From Mycolicibacterium mucogenicum DSM 44124 (lineage in GTDB: Bacteria > Actinomycetota > Actinomycetes > Mycobacteriales > Mycobacteriaceae): a DNA stretch of 64,000 nt. Under the pieces are notes generated by a model. It was given only the letters and a program-made list of their open reading frames with translations. It was not told the origin of the DNA and made no database searches. A program made the translations under genes and the position numbers. Of this stretch, positions 52,937-62,292 are shown piece after piece. The DNA is taken from the NCBI RefSeq assembly GCF_005670685.2, contig NZ_CP062008.1, positions 124,001 through 188,000 on the forward strand, read 5' to 3'. Numbering within the stretch: position 1 is the stretch's first letter; every line of letters starts with the position of its first letter.

Positions 52937-53158
52937 AGGTCCGATTGTGCGCGGATTCCCGGGCTTCGACAGCCGTCCGCGGCGTTTCGGCGGTGTCGAG
53001 CGCGGGCCGGGACAGTAACGCCCGACATATCTGAGGCGATCAACTGTGCAGTTCAGCGGCCTTCGATGGGGCCGGAATCGGGGTATGACGGCCTTTCGCG
53101 GGAGGGGCCGGTCAGCGCGCTATGAGAGACTGGGGACGTTGTGAACTGGAGGTGGCGG

Positions 53159-54241
53159 ATGCCGCAGTGGAACAAGAGCAAGCTACTGACCGCGGTCGTG
53201 GCGGCCGGACTGGTCGCCGGAATGACCGTCGCAACCCCGTCGGCGGTGGCCGACCCGGATGCGCCGGACCCCGGTGTGGCAGCAGCGCCGATCGACCCCG
53301 GCCTTCCCACTGAGGCCCCTTTGCCGCCGCCGATCCCGCCGGTCGGTGACCCGCTCGCCCCCGGCGCGCCCGTCGCGCCGGCTCCGGTCATCCCGGGTGC
53401 CCCGATCCCCGGCGAGCCGCAGCCGATCCCGGCAGGTACCCCGGCCGGCCAGAACCCGACGCCGTTCGTCGGCCAGCCGCCGTTCAACCCGCCGACCTTC
53501 AACCCGGTGAACGGGTCCATGGTGGGTGTGGCCAAGCCGATCTACATCAACTTCGCGCGACCCATCGCCAACAAGCAGATGGCGCAGGACGCCGTGCACA
53601 TCTCGTCGAACCCGCCGGTGCCCGGCATGTTCTATTGGGTGACCGACACCCAGCTGCGCTGGCGGCCCATCGCCTTCTGGCCGGCGAACACCGTCGTCAA
53701 CATCGACGCCGCGGGCACCAAGTCCAGCTTCCGCACCGGTGACTCACTGGTTGCCACCGCCGACAACGCGACGCACCAGATGACCATCAGCCGCAACGGC
53801 GTGGTCGAGAAGACCTTCCCGATGTCCATGGGCAAGACCGGCGACGAGACCAAGAACGGCACCTACTACGTGCTGGAGAAGTTCCCGGACGTGATCATGG
53901 ACTCGTCGACCTACGGCGTCCCGGTCGACTCACCGCAGGGCTACAAGCTCAAGGTGCAGTGGGCGGTCCGCATCGACAACAGCGGCGCGTTCGTGCACAG
54001 CGCGCCGTGGTCGGTGTCCGACCAGGGCAAGCGCAACGTCAGCCACGGTTGCATCAACCTCGCGCCCGACAACGCCAAGTGGTTCTACGACCAGTTCGGC
54101 AGCGGTGACCCGATCGTCGTGAAGAACTCGGTCGGTCTGTACAACTACTCCGACGGTGCTGGCGACTGGCAGTGGGGCATGCAGACCCCCGCCGCTCCGT
54201 CCACCGGTTCGGGCTCTGGTTCGGGCGCCAGCACGCGCTGA
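53159..54241 (+). CDS. L,D-transpeptidase (Rv0192/LdtMt4 type)
   Basis: A 360-residue peptidoglycan 3-3 cross-linking enzyme. A signal segment at about residues 8-30 ([23 protein letters not shown]) and a long Pro-rich linker (about 30-115) precede an Ig-like domain (about 120-200) and the YkuD domain (about 205-335). The catalytic site is SHGCINLAP (Cys at about 300), with His in FVHSAPWS. The 53159 ATG was chosen because GGAGG sits just upstream; GTG 53141 is in frame. Synteny with zmp1 and ricR supports the Rv0192 assignment. Confidence 0.9.
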   Translation: MPQWNKSKLLTAVVAAGLVAGMTVATPSAVADPDAPDPGVAAAPIDPGLPTEAPLPPPIPPVGDPLAPGAPVAPAPVIPGAPIPGEPQPIPAGTPAGQNPTPFVGQPPFNPPTFNPVNGSMVGVAKPIYINFARPIANKQMAQDAVHISSNPPVPGMFYWVTDTQLRWRPIAFWPANTVVNIDAAGTKSSFRTGDSLVATADNATHQMTISRNGVVEKTFPMSMGKTGDETKNGTYYVLEKFPDVIMDSSTYGVPVDSPQGYKLKVQWAVRIDNSGAFVHSAPWSVSDQGKRNVSHGCINLAPDNAKWFYDQFGSGDPIVVKNSVGLYNYSDGAGDWQWGMQTPAAPSTGSGSGSGASTR

Positions 54242-54250
54242 CCCGGCAAC

Positions 54251-54289
54251 GCGAAAACCCCCTATTTCCAACGAAATAGGGGGTTTCGC
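54251..54289. terminator. Bidirectional intrinsic terminator
   Basis: GCGAAAACCCCCTATTTC (54251-54268) pairs with GAAATAGGGGGTTTCGC (54273-54289) around a CAAC loop, followed by TTTGTT on one side and an A-run on the other. It lies between convergent stops at 54241 and 54299. Confidence 0.9.
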
Positions 54290-54298
54290 TTTGTTCGG

Positions 54299-56272
54299 CT
54301 AATTCCAGATGCGCACGCGCTCGGCGGGATCCAGGTACAGCTCGTCGGTCGTGTTGACGTCGAACGCCTCGTAGAACGAGTCGATGTTCCGGATCACGCC
54401 GTTGCACCGGAACTCCGGCGGCGAGTGCGGGTCGACGGCGAGGCGCCGAATGGCTTCGGCGTCACGGGATTTGGTGCGCCACACCTGCGCCCAGCCGAAG
54501 TAGACGCGCTGGACACCGGTCAGGCCGTCGATGACGGGCGCCTCCTCGCCGCCCAGTGACAGCTCGTAGGCCAGCAACGCGATCGACAGTCCGCCCAGGT
54601 CGCCGATGTTCTCGCCGACGGTGAACGCGCCGTTCACGTGGTGGCCCGCCTCCAGTGCCCGCGGCGTGAAGGCCTCGTACTGCTCGATGAGAGCCTTTGT
54701 GCGCAAACCGAATTCGGCACGGTCGGCGTCGGTCCACCAGTCGACCAGGTTGCCGTCGCCGTCGTACTTGGCGCCCTGGTCGTCGAAGCCGTGCCCGATC
54801 TCGTGCCCGATCACCGCGCCGATACCGCCGTAGTTGGCGGCGTCGTCGGCCTCCGCGTCGAAGAACGGCGGCTGCAGAATGGCTGCGGGGAAGACGATCT
54901 CGTTCATGCCCGGGTTGTAGTAGGCGTTCACCGTCTGCGGCGTCATGAACCACTCGTCGCGGTCCACTTCGCTGCCCAGCTTGGCCAGCTCCCGGTCGTG
55001 CTCGACGGCCTGGCCCCGCAGGTAGTTGCCGTACAGGTCACCGGCGTCGATCACCAGGTTCGAGTAGTCACGCCAGCGCGCCGGGTAGCCGATCTTCGGG
55101 GTGAACTTGTCCAGCTTGGCCAGCGCGCGCTGCCGCGTCTCGGGCGTCATCCACTCCAGGTTGGTGATGCTGACGCGGTAGGCCTCGCGCAGATTGGCCA
55201 CCAGCTCGTCCATCCGCGCCTTGTGGGACGGCGGGAAGTGCCGGTCCACATAGAGCTTTCCGACGGCGTCGCCCATCAGGCTCTCGACCAGACCGACGCC
55301 GCGCTTCCAGCGGTCCCGGATCGCCTCGGTGCCCGACAGGGTGCGGCCGTAGAAGTCGAAGTTCTCCGCCACCAGGTCGTCGGTCAGGATCGGGGCGCGG
55401 CCGCTGATCACGCGCCAGCTCAGCCACGCCTTCCAGTCCTCGAGCGGCTCGGACGCCCACAGCGCCGCGAACGCGACCAGGAAATCCGGTTGCCGCACAA
55501 CGACTTCGGCGACCACATCGGCCGGCGCGCCCACCGCCGCCAGCCAGCCGTCCCAGTCGAAACCGGGCGCCTCGTCGGCCAGATCGGCGAACCGCCGCAG
55601 GTTGTAGCTCAGGTCCGCGTCGCGGCGCTTGACCACATCCCAGTGCGCCGCGGCCAGTTTGGTTTCCAGCGCGACGATGCGGGCGGCCGTCTCGGCCTGA
55701 TCGCCGCCGAAGACCAGGCTCAGCATGCGGGCGATGTGCTGCGGGTACGCCGCCAGCACCGCCGCGTGCGCCGGCTCGCGGTAGTACGACTCGTCGGGCA
55801 GGCCCAGGCCGGACTGCGTGAAGTGCAGCAGGTACCGCGTCGAGTCCTTGGAATCGGTGTCGACGTACGCGGCGGCACCACCGCCGACGCCGGCGCGCTG
55901 CAGCCCGCCCAGCACGGCGGCCAGTGCTTCCGGCGTCGAAGCGTTCGCGACGAGACTCAGCTCCGCCCGCAGCGGCGCGAGGCCGACGGCAGCCACCCGC
56001 TCGGTGTCCATGAAGCTGGCGTACAGGTCACCGATGCGCTGCGCATCGGTACCGACCGGGCCCGAGGCCGTCGTGATGAGATCGCGCACCTGCTCCTCGG
56101 CGCGGTCGGCCAGCAGGCGGAAGGCGCCGTCGGTGGCGCGGTCGGCCGGGATGTCGTAGTCGGTGAGCCAGCGGCCGTTGACGTGACCGAACAGGTCGTC
56201 CTGCGGACGGGCGTCGGGGTCGAGGTAGCTCAGGTCGATACCGGATCGGGGAGAGGTAGCTTCGAGAGTCAC
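54299..56272 (-). CDS. zmp1: Zinc metallopeptidase Zmp1 (M13/neprilysin family)
   Basis: A 657-residue M13 endopeptidase. The zinc site is GHEIGHGFDDQG (His-Glu-x-x-His at about residues 490-496) with the third ligand Glu in ENIGDLGG (about 555), and NAYYNPGMNEIVFPAAI upstream is the substrate-binding strand region. The C-terminus RVRIWN is typical. No signal peptide is seen, matching M. tuberculosis Zmp1, which reaches the outside by a non-classical route and modulates host inflammasome responses. The start is GTG 56272. Position beside omamA/B and ldt matches Rv0198c. Confidence 0.92.
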   Translation of the reverse strand: MTLEATSPRSGIDLSYLDPDARPQDDLFGHVNGRWLTDYDIPADRATDGAFRLLADRAEEQVRDLITTASGPVGTDAQRIGDLYASFMDTERVAAVGLAPLRAELSLVANASTPEALAAVLGGLQRAGVGGGAAAYVDTDSKDSTRYLLHFTQSGLGLPDESYYREPAHAAVLAAYPQHIARMLSLVFGGDQAETAARIVALETKLAAAHWDVVKRRDADLSYNLRRFADLADEAPGFDWDGWLAAVGAPADVVAEVVVRQPDFLVAFAALWASEPLEDWKAWLSWRVISGRAPILTDDLVAENFDFYGRTLSGTEAIRDRWKRGVGLVESLMGDAVGKLYVDRHFPPSHKARMDELVANLREAYRVSITNLEWMTPETRQRALAKLDKFTPKIGYPARWRDYSNLVIDAGDLYGNYLRGQAVEHDRELAKLGSEVDRDEWFMTPQTVNAYYNPGMNEIVFPAAILQPPFFDAEADDAANYGGIGAVIGHEIGHGFDDQGAKYDGDGNLVDWWTDADRAEFGLRTKALIEQYEAFTPRALEAGHHVNGAFTVGENIGDLGGLSIALLAYELSLGGEEAPVIDGLTGVQRVYFGWAQVWRTKSRDAEAIRRLAVDPHSPPEFRCNGVIRNIDSFYEAFDVNTTDELYLDPAERVRIWN

Positions 56273-56331
56273 CTCGCCATCCTGCCATCGCCGCTGCAGT
56301 GCCGGTGGGCGCTGCGGGTAGCCTCACGCCC

Positions 56332-57000
56332 ATGCCCGACGAGCGCAGCGAAGACTCCGCCGAAAAAGACGCTGCGAAAGACACAGCATCAGCCGGCGCG
56401 GCCAGTGACACCAAGCCCGCCGCCAAAGCCGCACCGCCGAGCGATCAGGCTGAGGAAATCTTCAGCCGCTATGGCATCGCCTCCGCGGTACTGGGTGTCG
56501 TCGCGGCCGTCGCCGTCGTCGTCGCGACCTGGGTCTACCTGGGGCACCGGGCCGACGACAAGGACCGCGTGCACGAGGCGCAGGCGATGAAGGCCGCCGC
56601 CGAGTGGGCCGGCCTGCTGATCAACATGACGAAGGACAACGTCGCCGTCAACGTGCCGAAGCTGCACGAGGGCACCGTCGGCCAGCTCAATGCCGATTTC
56701 GATGCCACCGTCGCGCCGTTCACCCAGCTGGTGCAGAAGCTGCAGAGCCAGACCACGGGGCAGATCGAGTCCGTCGCGCTGGAGACGCTGCATCACGCGC
56801 CGCCGGGGGAGCAGGGCAAACCGGCGGTCCAGCCGGAGCTGGCGGCCATCTCCTCGGATACGACGACGGTGCTGGTGATCGCGACGTCCGTGAGCCAGAA
56901 CGCCGGTGCCAAGCCGCAGACGGTGCGCTGGCGGCTGCGCCTCGGGGTGTCCGATGTCGGCGGCAAGTTGCTGATCTCGCGATTGGAGACGCTGCGATGA
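56332..57000 (+). CDS. omamA: Orphan Mce-associated membrane protein OmamA (Rv0199 type)
   Basis: A 222-residue single-pass protein with a Lys/Ala/Asp-rich cytoplasmic N-terminus (about residues 1-42), a transmembrane helix at about 47-72 (GIASAVLGVVAAVAVVVATWVYLG) and a periplasmic Mam domain. OmamA stabilises several Mce transporters in M. tuberculosis and M. smegmatis. ATG 56332 was chosen; the frame is open upstream to 56299. It is coupled to omamB by ATGA. Its presence 37 kb from mce1 suggests a shared lipid-import system. Confidence 0.86.
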   Translation: MPDERSEDSAEKDAAKDTASAGAASDTKPAAKAAPPSDQAEEIFSRYGIASAVLGVVAAVAVVVATWVYLGHRADDKDRVHEAQAMKAAAEWAGLLINMTKDNVAVNVPKLHEGTVGQLNADFDATVAPFTQLVQKLQSQTTGQIESVALETLHHAPPGEQGKPAVQPELAAISSDTTTVLVIATSVSQNAGAKPQTVRWRLRLGVSDVGGKLLISRLETLR

Positions 57001-57686
57001 GGAACGCGTGGCGCGTACTGGTCTTCGACATCCTGGCGCCGGTCGCGGTGCTGGCGAGCCTCGTCTACATCGGGCTGGCGCTGGAGCGGCCGCTGTGGTG
57101 GGTCGTGGTGGGCACCATCGTCGGGCTGCTGGTGCTGCAGGCGTCGATCGTCAACTTCGTGCTGTTCCGCCGTGACGGCGTCACGATGGGCACCGATGAC
57201 GACGCGCCCAGGTTGCGGCTCGTGGTCGTCGGGCTGACGGCGGTCGCCGTGGTCGCGGCCGCCATCGTCGGCTACACCAAGTGGACGGTGCCGGATCGCA
57301 CCACGAGCGCCGACATGTCCATGGTGGTCGGCATCGCCAGCAGCGTCGCGGAGGCGTCGGCGACCTTCACCCCCGGCGCGCCGAACGTGTCGATCGACCG
57401 GGCCACGTCGTTGATGGCGCCGCAGCGCGCGGAGGCCTACCGCAACGAGTTCAATGCTGTCGCCAAGGACCTGACCAGTCGTGGGGTGGCCGGGCAGGCC
57501 AGCACCATCTCGGCCGGTATCGAGACCATCGGCCCGAACTTCGCCAGTGTCGCGGTGGTCATGCGGGCTTCGCAGAACGCGCCGAACAAACCCGCGCAGG
57601 CGACGGTGCTGGGGCTGCGGGTCACGCTGACGAAGCAGGACGGGCGCTGGCTCGTCATGGACGTGACCCCGATCGCGTCGCGGTAG
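56997..57686 (+). CDS. omamB: Orphan Mce-associated membrane protein OmamB (Rv0200 type)
   Basis: A 229-residue protein with three hydrophobic segments (about residues 8-28, 32-52 and 72-92, e.g. LVVVGLTAVAVVAAAIVGY), then a periplasmic Mam-like domain with ITKQDGRWLVMDV-type ending (LTKQDGRWLVMDVTPIASR). ATG 56997 overlaps the omamA stop by 4 bp. It is probably an accessory factor for Mce complexes, by analogy with OmamA. Confidence 0.85.
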   Translation: MRNAWRVLVFDILAPVAVLASLVYIGLALERPLWWVVVGTIVGLLVLQASIVNFVLFRRDGVTMGTDDDAPRLRLVVVGLTAVAVVAAAIVGYTKWTVPDRTTSADMSMVVGIASSVAEASATFTPGAPNVSIDRATSLMAPQRAEAYRNEFNAVAKDLTSRGVAGQASTISAGIETIGPNFASVAVVMRASQNAPNKPAQATVLGLRVTLTKQDGRWLVMDVTPIASR

Positions 57687-57701
57687 GGGTGGAAGGCCGC
57701 T

Positions 57702-57760
57702 CGAGAGGGACCAAATGGTCGTCTCGGCGCGCGAGAAGCGACCATTTGGTCCTTCTCGGC
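57702..57760. terminator. Inverted repeat between omamB and Rv0201c-type gene
   Basis: GGACCAAATGGTCG (57708-57721) and CGACCATTTGGTCC (57739-57752) are exact complements. The flanking CGAGAG/CTTCTCG extends the stem to about 57702-57760. It lies between stops at 57686 and 57767. Confidence 0.7.
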
Positions 57761-57766
57761 GGGTGG

Positions 57767-58306
57767 CTACGAGCGGGCGGAACGCATCCGGGCGAACCGG
57801 TCCGAGAGCCGGCGCATGCGTACCAGCAGCGCGGCCGACGGGCTGGTGGTGCCGGAGGTGTAGGCCGAAAGTTCTTGTGTGCCAACACCGATGCGCGACG
57901 CGAACTCGGTCTCGCTGAGACCGGAGCGCTCCATCAGCAACCGGATCTGGCGCGCCACCTCGGCGCATTCGTTGGCCTCGAGCTGGGTGCGGGCGCGAGC
58001 CAGCACCTCGGCCAGCGCCTTGGAGATGCCGTACGGGTTGGTGGTCGCCAGGATCTCCTCGACCTGACGAGCGGTACGGCCGAAGGGGTCGCGCTTGATG
58101 GCGACGACGATGCGCTGCCACACCGCGAGGTCGTCGTTCTCCAGCGCGGCGCGGATGGCGGACGTCGACCAGAACTCGACGGGCTTCTCTCCGGGGGCCT
58201 GCGCCGGGAATGCGACGGTGGGTGCCCCGTTGGTGCCGGATGCGGTGGGCTCACCGGGATCGTCGGCACCAGAAGGGGTGTCCCTCACCTCGGATGTCAA
58301 CGTCAC
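57767..58306 (-). CDS. HTH-containing protein coupled to mmpL11 (Rv0201c type)
   Basis: A 179-residue protein with a disordered N-terminus (about 1-40), a helical middle (STSAIRAALENDDLAVWQRIVVAIKRDPFGRTARQVEEIL) and a C-terminal HTH-XRE-like domain (about 125-175, ARQIRLLMERSGLSETEFASRIGVGTQEL). The GTG start at 58306 shares GTGA with the mmpL11 stop, and GGAGG lies upstream, so it is translated with mmpL11. It may be a DNA-binding regulator or an adaptor. Function is unproven. Confidence 0.78.
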   Translation of the reverse strand: MTLTSEVRDTPSGADDPGEPTASGTNGAPTVAFPAQAPGEKPVEFWSTSAIRAALENDDLAVWQRIVVAIKRDPFGRTARQVEEILATTNPYGISKALAEVLARARTQLEANECAEVARQIRLLMERSGLSETEFASRIGVGTQELSAYTSGTTSPSAALLVRMRRLSDRFARMRSARS

Positions 58307-61221
58307 CTCGCCTCCTCCAACATGGCCACTGCCACCGCCAGACAACGCTGTTTGACGTCGGGCCAATCTGCCGATTCGTGGTCGTCGAACGGGTGCGGGT
58401 CGGCCAACCTGCGGACCAACTGGGTGGCCACCCACTGGTTCTTCGACCGTTCTCCACAGTAATACCCGTCAATTCCGGCAAGAACCGCGGCTGCGGTCCG
58501 GATGTCCATGCACGACACCAGATCGACGAAGTCGGTGTAGTCCTGAACGCTGTTGCGGGACATGATCAGGTAGCCCTTGAGCCGCAGCGTCTCGGCGCCC
58601 GTCGGGATCTCGAGCCGGTCGCCCGTGGGCAGCAGCACCGTCGTTGTCTCCACGGGGCTGCGGCGCTCGATGGCCGGGCCGTCGGTCTCGTCGAGCGACA
58701 GGGCGTCGAGCGCGACCGACAGCCGTCCGCCCCACATGGTGACGGGGTGCACGTCGGGGTTGTCCGACGCGGACCGGGACTGGCCGTGCGCGCGCCGCCG
58801 CAGCAGCGCCAGCCCGGTGCGGGAGCGGTCCTTGCGCGGGGGCGCCGCGGCGATCCGGCGGGGGACGGCGCGCGGCACGTACTGCTGCTCGCCCGGCTCG
58901 CAGCCGCTGAACGCCAGCGGGTCGGCGACCGTAACCGTCTGTGCGGCAAGGGTTTGCAGCTTCGCCGCGGACTTGACGACGCTGCGCAGTTCGGAGCCGG
59001 AGGGTCCCAGCGCGGAGATGTCGTCGGGGATGATGACGAGGCTGCCGGTATCGGTGGCGGGCAGCGGCTTCTCGAAGTCCACCGACGGCAGCAGGCGGTC
59101 CAGCCACTTGGGCAGCCACCAGTTCCACTGGTCGAACATCGCCATCAGCGCCGGTACCAGGACCAGCCGCACCACCGTCGCGTCGACCGCGATGGCCACG
59201 GCGCAGGCCACACCCATCTGGGCCACCAGCGGCATACCGGCAAACGCGAAACCGATGAAGACGGCGATCATGATCAGCGCGGCGCTGGTGATGGTGCGGG
59301 CGCTGGTGCTGACGCCGTACGCGACGGCGTCGCGGGTGTTGCCGGTCTGCAGGAAGCGTTCCCGGATGCGCGTCAGCAGGAAGATCTCGTAGTCCATGGA
59401 CAGGCCGAACGTCATCGCCAGGACGAGCGGCGGAATGGTGGTGTCCAGCGACTCCAGGGGTTTGAACCCGAGCGCCTTGAACCAGCCCCACTCGAAGACG
59501 ATCACCAGGCTGCCGTAGGCCGCGGCCACCGACAGCACCGTCATCAGGACGCCCTTGAGCGCCAGTACGACCGAGCGGATCGAGATCAGCAGCATCACGA
59601 ACGCGATGAGCGAGACGAAGACGAACACCAGGACCTCGGTGTTCGCGACGCGGTGGTCGAAGTCCATGATCAGCGCCGTCGGTCCGCCCACCGCGACGGC
59701 GACATTCGGGCCGGCGACGCCCGGCAGGTGTTGTCGCAGCCACGTGATGGAGTCGCGCGCGACGAGGTCTTCGGGGTCGACCGACAGCACGACCGTGAAC
59801 AGGGCGCTGCGGTTGTCGTTGCTGAACACCGGCGGGGCCACCTGGGCCACGTCCGGCGCCTGCGTCATGGTCTGGTGCAGCGCGTCGAGCGTCGCGGTGT
59901 TCTGCGGGTCGGAGGCCGTCGCGTCGGGGAACGTCGCGAGCACCCGGAGGGGGCCGAGGGCACCCGGGCCCAGCGCTTCCGCTGCTGCGGCCACGCCGCT
60001 GCGGATCTCATGGGTCGGGGAGAACTGGCGCAGCATGCTGTTGCCCAGTTGCATGCCGAACGACGGTGCCGCCAGCAGGACCAGGAAGACAGTGGCCAGC
60101 AGCGCCGACAGCCACGGACAGCGCATGGTGCGTTCGGTCCACTGGGTCCAGAACGGCGACTGCGTGGCGTCGGAGCGGCGCGAGACGTGCAGCCACGACG
60201 AGCGCTTGGCGACCCGCTTGCCGAACGTGGCCAGCACCGCCGGGATCAGGGTCGTCGAGGTCAGCACCGCGATGGCGACGGCCAGGATGGCGCCGGTCGC
60301 CATCGATGACAGCACCGGCGTGCCGATGAGGTAGATGCCGGTGATCGAGGCGATCACGGTGAGCCCGGACAGCACCACCGCCAGGCCCGAGGTCGCCATC
60401 GACGCGTCGACGGCCTGTTCCGGATCGCGGCCGGCCCGCAGCTCCTCGCGGAAGCGCATGAGGATGAACAACGAATAGTCCACGGCCAGCGCGATGCCGA
60501 ACATCGACAGCGTCGTCGTCGCGAAGACGCTCATGGTGACCCAGATGGACAGGAGGTAGACCACTCCCATCGTCACGATCACCGTGCAGGCGCCGAGCAG
60601 CATCGGCATGGCCGCGGCGGCCAGGGAACCGAACACCGCCAGCAGCACGATCAGCACGATCGGCAGGTTCCACTTCTCGGCTTCGGCCACGTCGTGCTTG
60701 GTGGTTTCGCTGGCGGCTGCGCCGAGTGCGCCCTGCCCGATGACGTACAGCCGGACCTTGCCGTCGGCGGTCTGGCCGGGTTTACCGTCCTTGATGCCGA
60801 CCGCGGTACGGAGCTTCTTGGCGATGTCGACGGCGCCGCTGTTGTTGAAGTCGAGGCGCAACGTCACGACATAGGGTTTGCCGGCCTGCGGCTCGGCCTG
60901 ATTGGGGTCGGGGACGACCTTGACGCTGGAGACTCCGGCCGCGATGCGTTTGAGCTCGTCGACGGCGGCCGTCATGTCTTCCTGTGTGGCGTTGGCGTTG
61001 GGAGCCGCGACCAGAGCCAGCGGCGAGGCGCCCTCGTCGGGGAAGTGGTCCTCGAGTTCGCGCTGGACGTGCAGCGATTGGGAGCCGGCGACCTCGAACC
61101 CGCCGCCGCTGAGGTTGCTGGACTGGGTCGCCGCGAGATACAGAGACGGCACCATGAGCAGCAGCCAGGTGGCGAAAACCACCCAGCGCCAGCGCCGCAG
61201 CAGACCGCTCAGCCGCATCAT
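58303..61221 (-). CDS. mmpL11: RND-family lipid/haem transporter MmpL11
   Basis: A 972-residue MmpL transporter. Its start MMRLSGLLRRWRWVVFATWL and ALVAAPNANATQED segment line up with Rv0202c. Two extracytoplasmic domains and 11-12 helices are visible, with the conserved ALAVDYSLFILMRFREE (about residues 245-261) and FGLSMDYEIFLLTRIRERF (about 600-618) proton-relay motifs. A soluble C-terminal region (about 720-972) follows. MmpL11 exports mycolate wax and takes part in haem uptake. ATG 61221 was chosen out of a very long open frame because it gives the family N-terminus. It is divergent from the haemophore gene. Confidence 0.93.
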   Translation of the reverse strand: MMRLSGLLRRWRWVVFATWLLLMVPSLYLAATQSSNLSGGGFEVAGSQSLHVQRELEDHFPDEGASPLALVAAPNANATQEDMTAAVDELKRIAAGVSSVKVVPDPNQAEPQAGKPYVVTLRLDFNNSGAVDIAKKLRTAVGIKDGKPGQTADGKVRLYVIGQGALGAAASETTKHDVAEAEKWNLPIVLIVLLAVFGSLAAAAMPMLLGACTVIVTMGVVYLLSIWVTMSVFATTTLSMFGIALAVDYSLFILMRFREELRAGRDPEQAVDASMATSGLAVVLSGLTVIASITGIYLIGTPVLSSMATGAILAVAIAVLTSTTLIPAVLATFGKRVAKRSSWLHVSRRSDATQSPFWTQWTERTMRCPWLSALLATVFLVLLAAPSFGMQLGNSMLRQFSPTHEIRSGVAAAAEALGPGALGPLRVLATFPDATASDPQNTATLDALHQTMTQAPDVAQVAPPVFSNDNRSALFTVVLSVDPEDLVARDSITWLRQHLPGVAGPNVAVAVGGPTALIMDFDHRVANTEVLVFVFVSLIAFVMLLISIRSVVLALKGVLMTVLSVAAAYGSLVIVFEWGWFKALGFKPLESLDTTIPPLVLAMTFGLSMDYEIFLLTRIRERFLQTGNTRDAVAYGVSTSARTITSAALIMIAVFIGFAFAGMPLVAQMGVACAVAIAVDATVVRLVLVPALMAMFDQWNWWLPKWLDRLLPSVDFEKPLPATDTGSLVIIPDDISALGPSGSELRSVVKSAAKLQTLAAQTVTVADPLAFSGCEPGEQQYVPRAVPRRIAAAPPRKDRSRTGLALLRRRAHGQSRSASDNPDVHPVTMWGGRLSVALDALSLDETDGPAIERRSPVETTTVLLPTGDRLEIPTGAETLRLKGYLIMSRNSVQDYTDFVDLVSCMDIRTAAAVLAGIDGYYCGERSKNQWVATQLVRRLADPHPFDDHESADWPDVKQRCLAVAVAMLEEAR

Positions 61222-61631
61222 CAACTGCTGGATGGCGAACCCTCTTCCTGCGGTCGTCCCGGTTGCCACCGGAGTGTCTTGATCGGCGTTTCGTGCCGCC
61301 GACCCTACCCCAGTATGGGGTAGGGTGACCGGCTCGCGAGCGGCGATGAGGCGCCTGACGGGAACCTTGATCCAACTGCAACCGGGCCACTGCCGGCCCC
61401 GCCGGCAACGTTGTCGGAGGCCGTCGGCGGGCTTCGGCGCCAGGTTTGAACACCGCAGTGACCTGGATGTTTGCTGTGTGGATTGGGCACCGACCTCGCT
61501 GCGATGGCAAGATGGCGGGAGCCGAATCCCGGATGAGGCCGGCGCCGCCATCGGCGCTACCCCGGGAAACCAGTGTTTGCCGAGTGTTTACATGGCCGTC
61601 TCTGGCTCGTAAACCGGTGAGGAGATTTGCC
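61222..61631. other. 410-bp divergent promoter region mmpL11 / haemophore
   Basis: No gene is credible here. The region contains a 25-bp dyad (61302-61326) close to mmpL11 and probable promoters for both divergent genes. The haemophore ribosome site GAGGAG lies at about 61619-61624. Confidence 0.6.
61302..61326. promoter_or_regulatory. Perfect 10-bp-arm dyad, copper-box-like
   Basis: ACCCTACCCC (61302-61311) and GGGGTAGGGT (61317-61326) are exact complements around AGTAT. It contains TACCCC...GGGGTA, as does the ricR operator at 48368-48384, but with a five-base rather than three-base centre. It lies 80 bp upstream of mmpL11. A CsoR-class or other metal regulator may bind; which one is inferred. 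Confidence 0.6.
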
Positions 61632-62165
61632 ATGAAGACCACCAGTGTCGCGGTTCGCCGCGGGCTTGCCGGGACGTTCGCTGTAACCGCACTCGGCGGT
61701 GTGATGGTGACGTCGTTCGGGGTGCCGTCGGCCGGTGCGGGCCAGGACCCGTGCGCGGCCAGTCAGGTCGCCAAGACCATCGGCATGGTGGCCACCTCGA
61801 CCGGCACCTACCTGGATGCGCACCCGGTCGCCAACCAGACGCTGACGAACATCTCGCAGCAGCAGCCCGGTCCGCAGTCGTTGGTGGCGCTCAAGGCCTA
61901 CTTCGACGCCAACCCGCAGGAAGGCGCCGCGCTGCAGAACCTCCAGGCGCCGCTGGTGACGTTGTCCTCCCAGTGCAAGCTGCCGTTGACGCTGCCGCAG
62001 CTGATGGGACTGATGCAGGCGCAGCAGGGCGGTCTGCCCGCCACGTTGCCGGCCATGCCGAGCGTGCCCGGCGCCGTGCCGTTCACGCCCACCCTGCCCG
62101 GCGTGACGACGGCGACGGGCTCTGTGCCCGCGGCTCAGGCTGTGTCGGCACCCGCCGCGCGGTAG
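61632..62165 (+). CDS. Secreted haemophore-type haem-binding protein (Rv0203 type)
   Basis: A 177-residue exported protein. The signal peptide (RGLAGTFAVTALGGVMVTS, cleavage after SAGA at about residue 38) precedes a helical haem-binding domain with two Cys (GQDPCAAS and SSQCKLP) that can form a disulfide. TGTYLDAHPVANQTL and LKAYFDANPQEGAALQ match Rv0203. The C-terminal 50 residues are a Pro/Thr/Ala-rich extension absent from Rv0203. ATG 61632 follows GAGGAG. Rv0203 delivers haem to MmpL3/MmpL11, and mmpL11 is the divergent neighbour. Confidence 0.87.
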   Translation: MKTTSVAVRRGLAGTFAVTALGGVMVTSFGVPSAGAGQDPCAASQVAKTIGMVATSTGTYLDAHPVANQTLTNISQQQPGPQSLVALKAYFDANPQEGAALQNLQAPLVTLSSQCKLPLTLPQLMGLMQAQQGGLPATLPAMPSVPGAVPFTPTLPGVTTATGSVPAAQAVSAPAAR

Positions 62166-62292
62166 TTCCGGCCGCGCCACGAGTTCGTGATGCGGCACCC
62201 CGCGAAAGTCGTCGCACTTTCTGATTAGCTTCCAGTGTCGGCATCGGTACTGGTCGCCGACTTCGAAGCTCTCGACGAAGGGGTTTGACCAC

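Noticed and set aside
54638..56590. 650-codon plus-strand frame opposite zmp1
   Set aside because: It has shadow composition (RRR, QH, Val-Arg runs), while zmp1 on the other strand has the HEIGH site and full family length.
58210..60309. 699-codon plus-strand frame opposite mmpL11
   Set aside because: It is Arg/Gly/His/Asp-rich noise without motifs; mmpL11 covers the interval with recognised helices and motifs.
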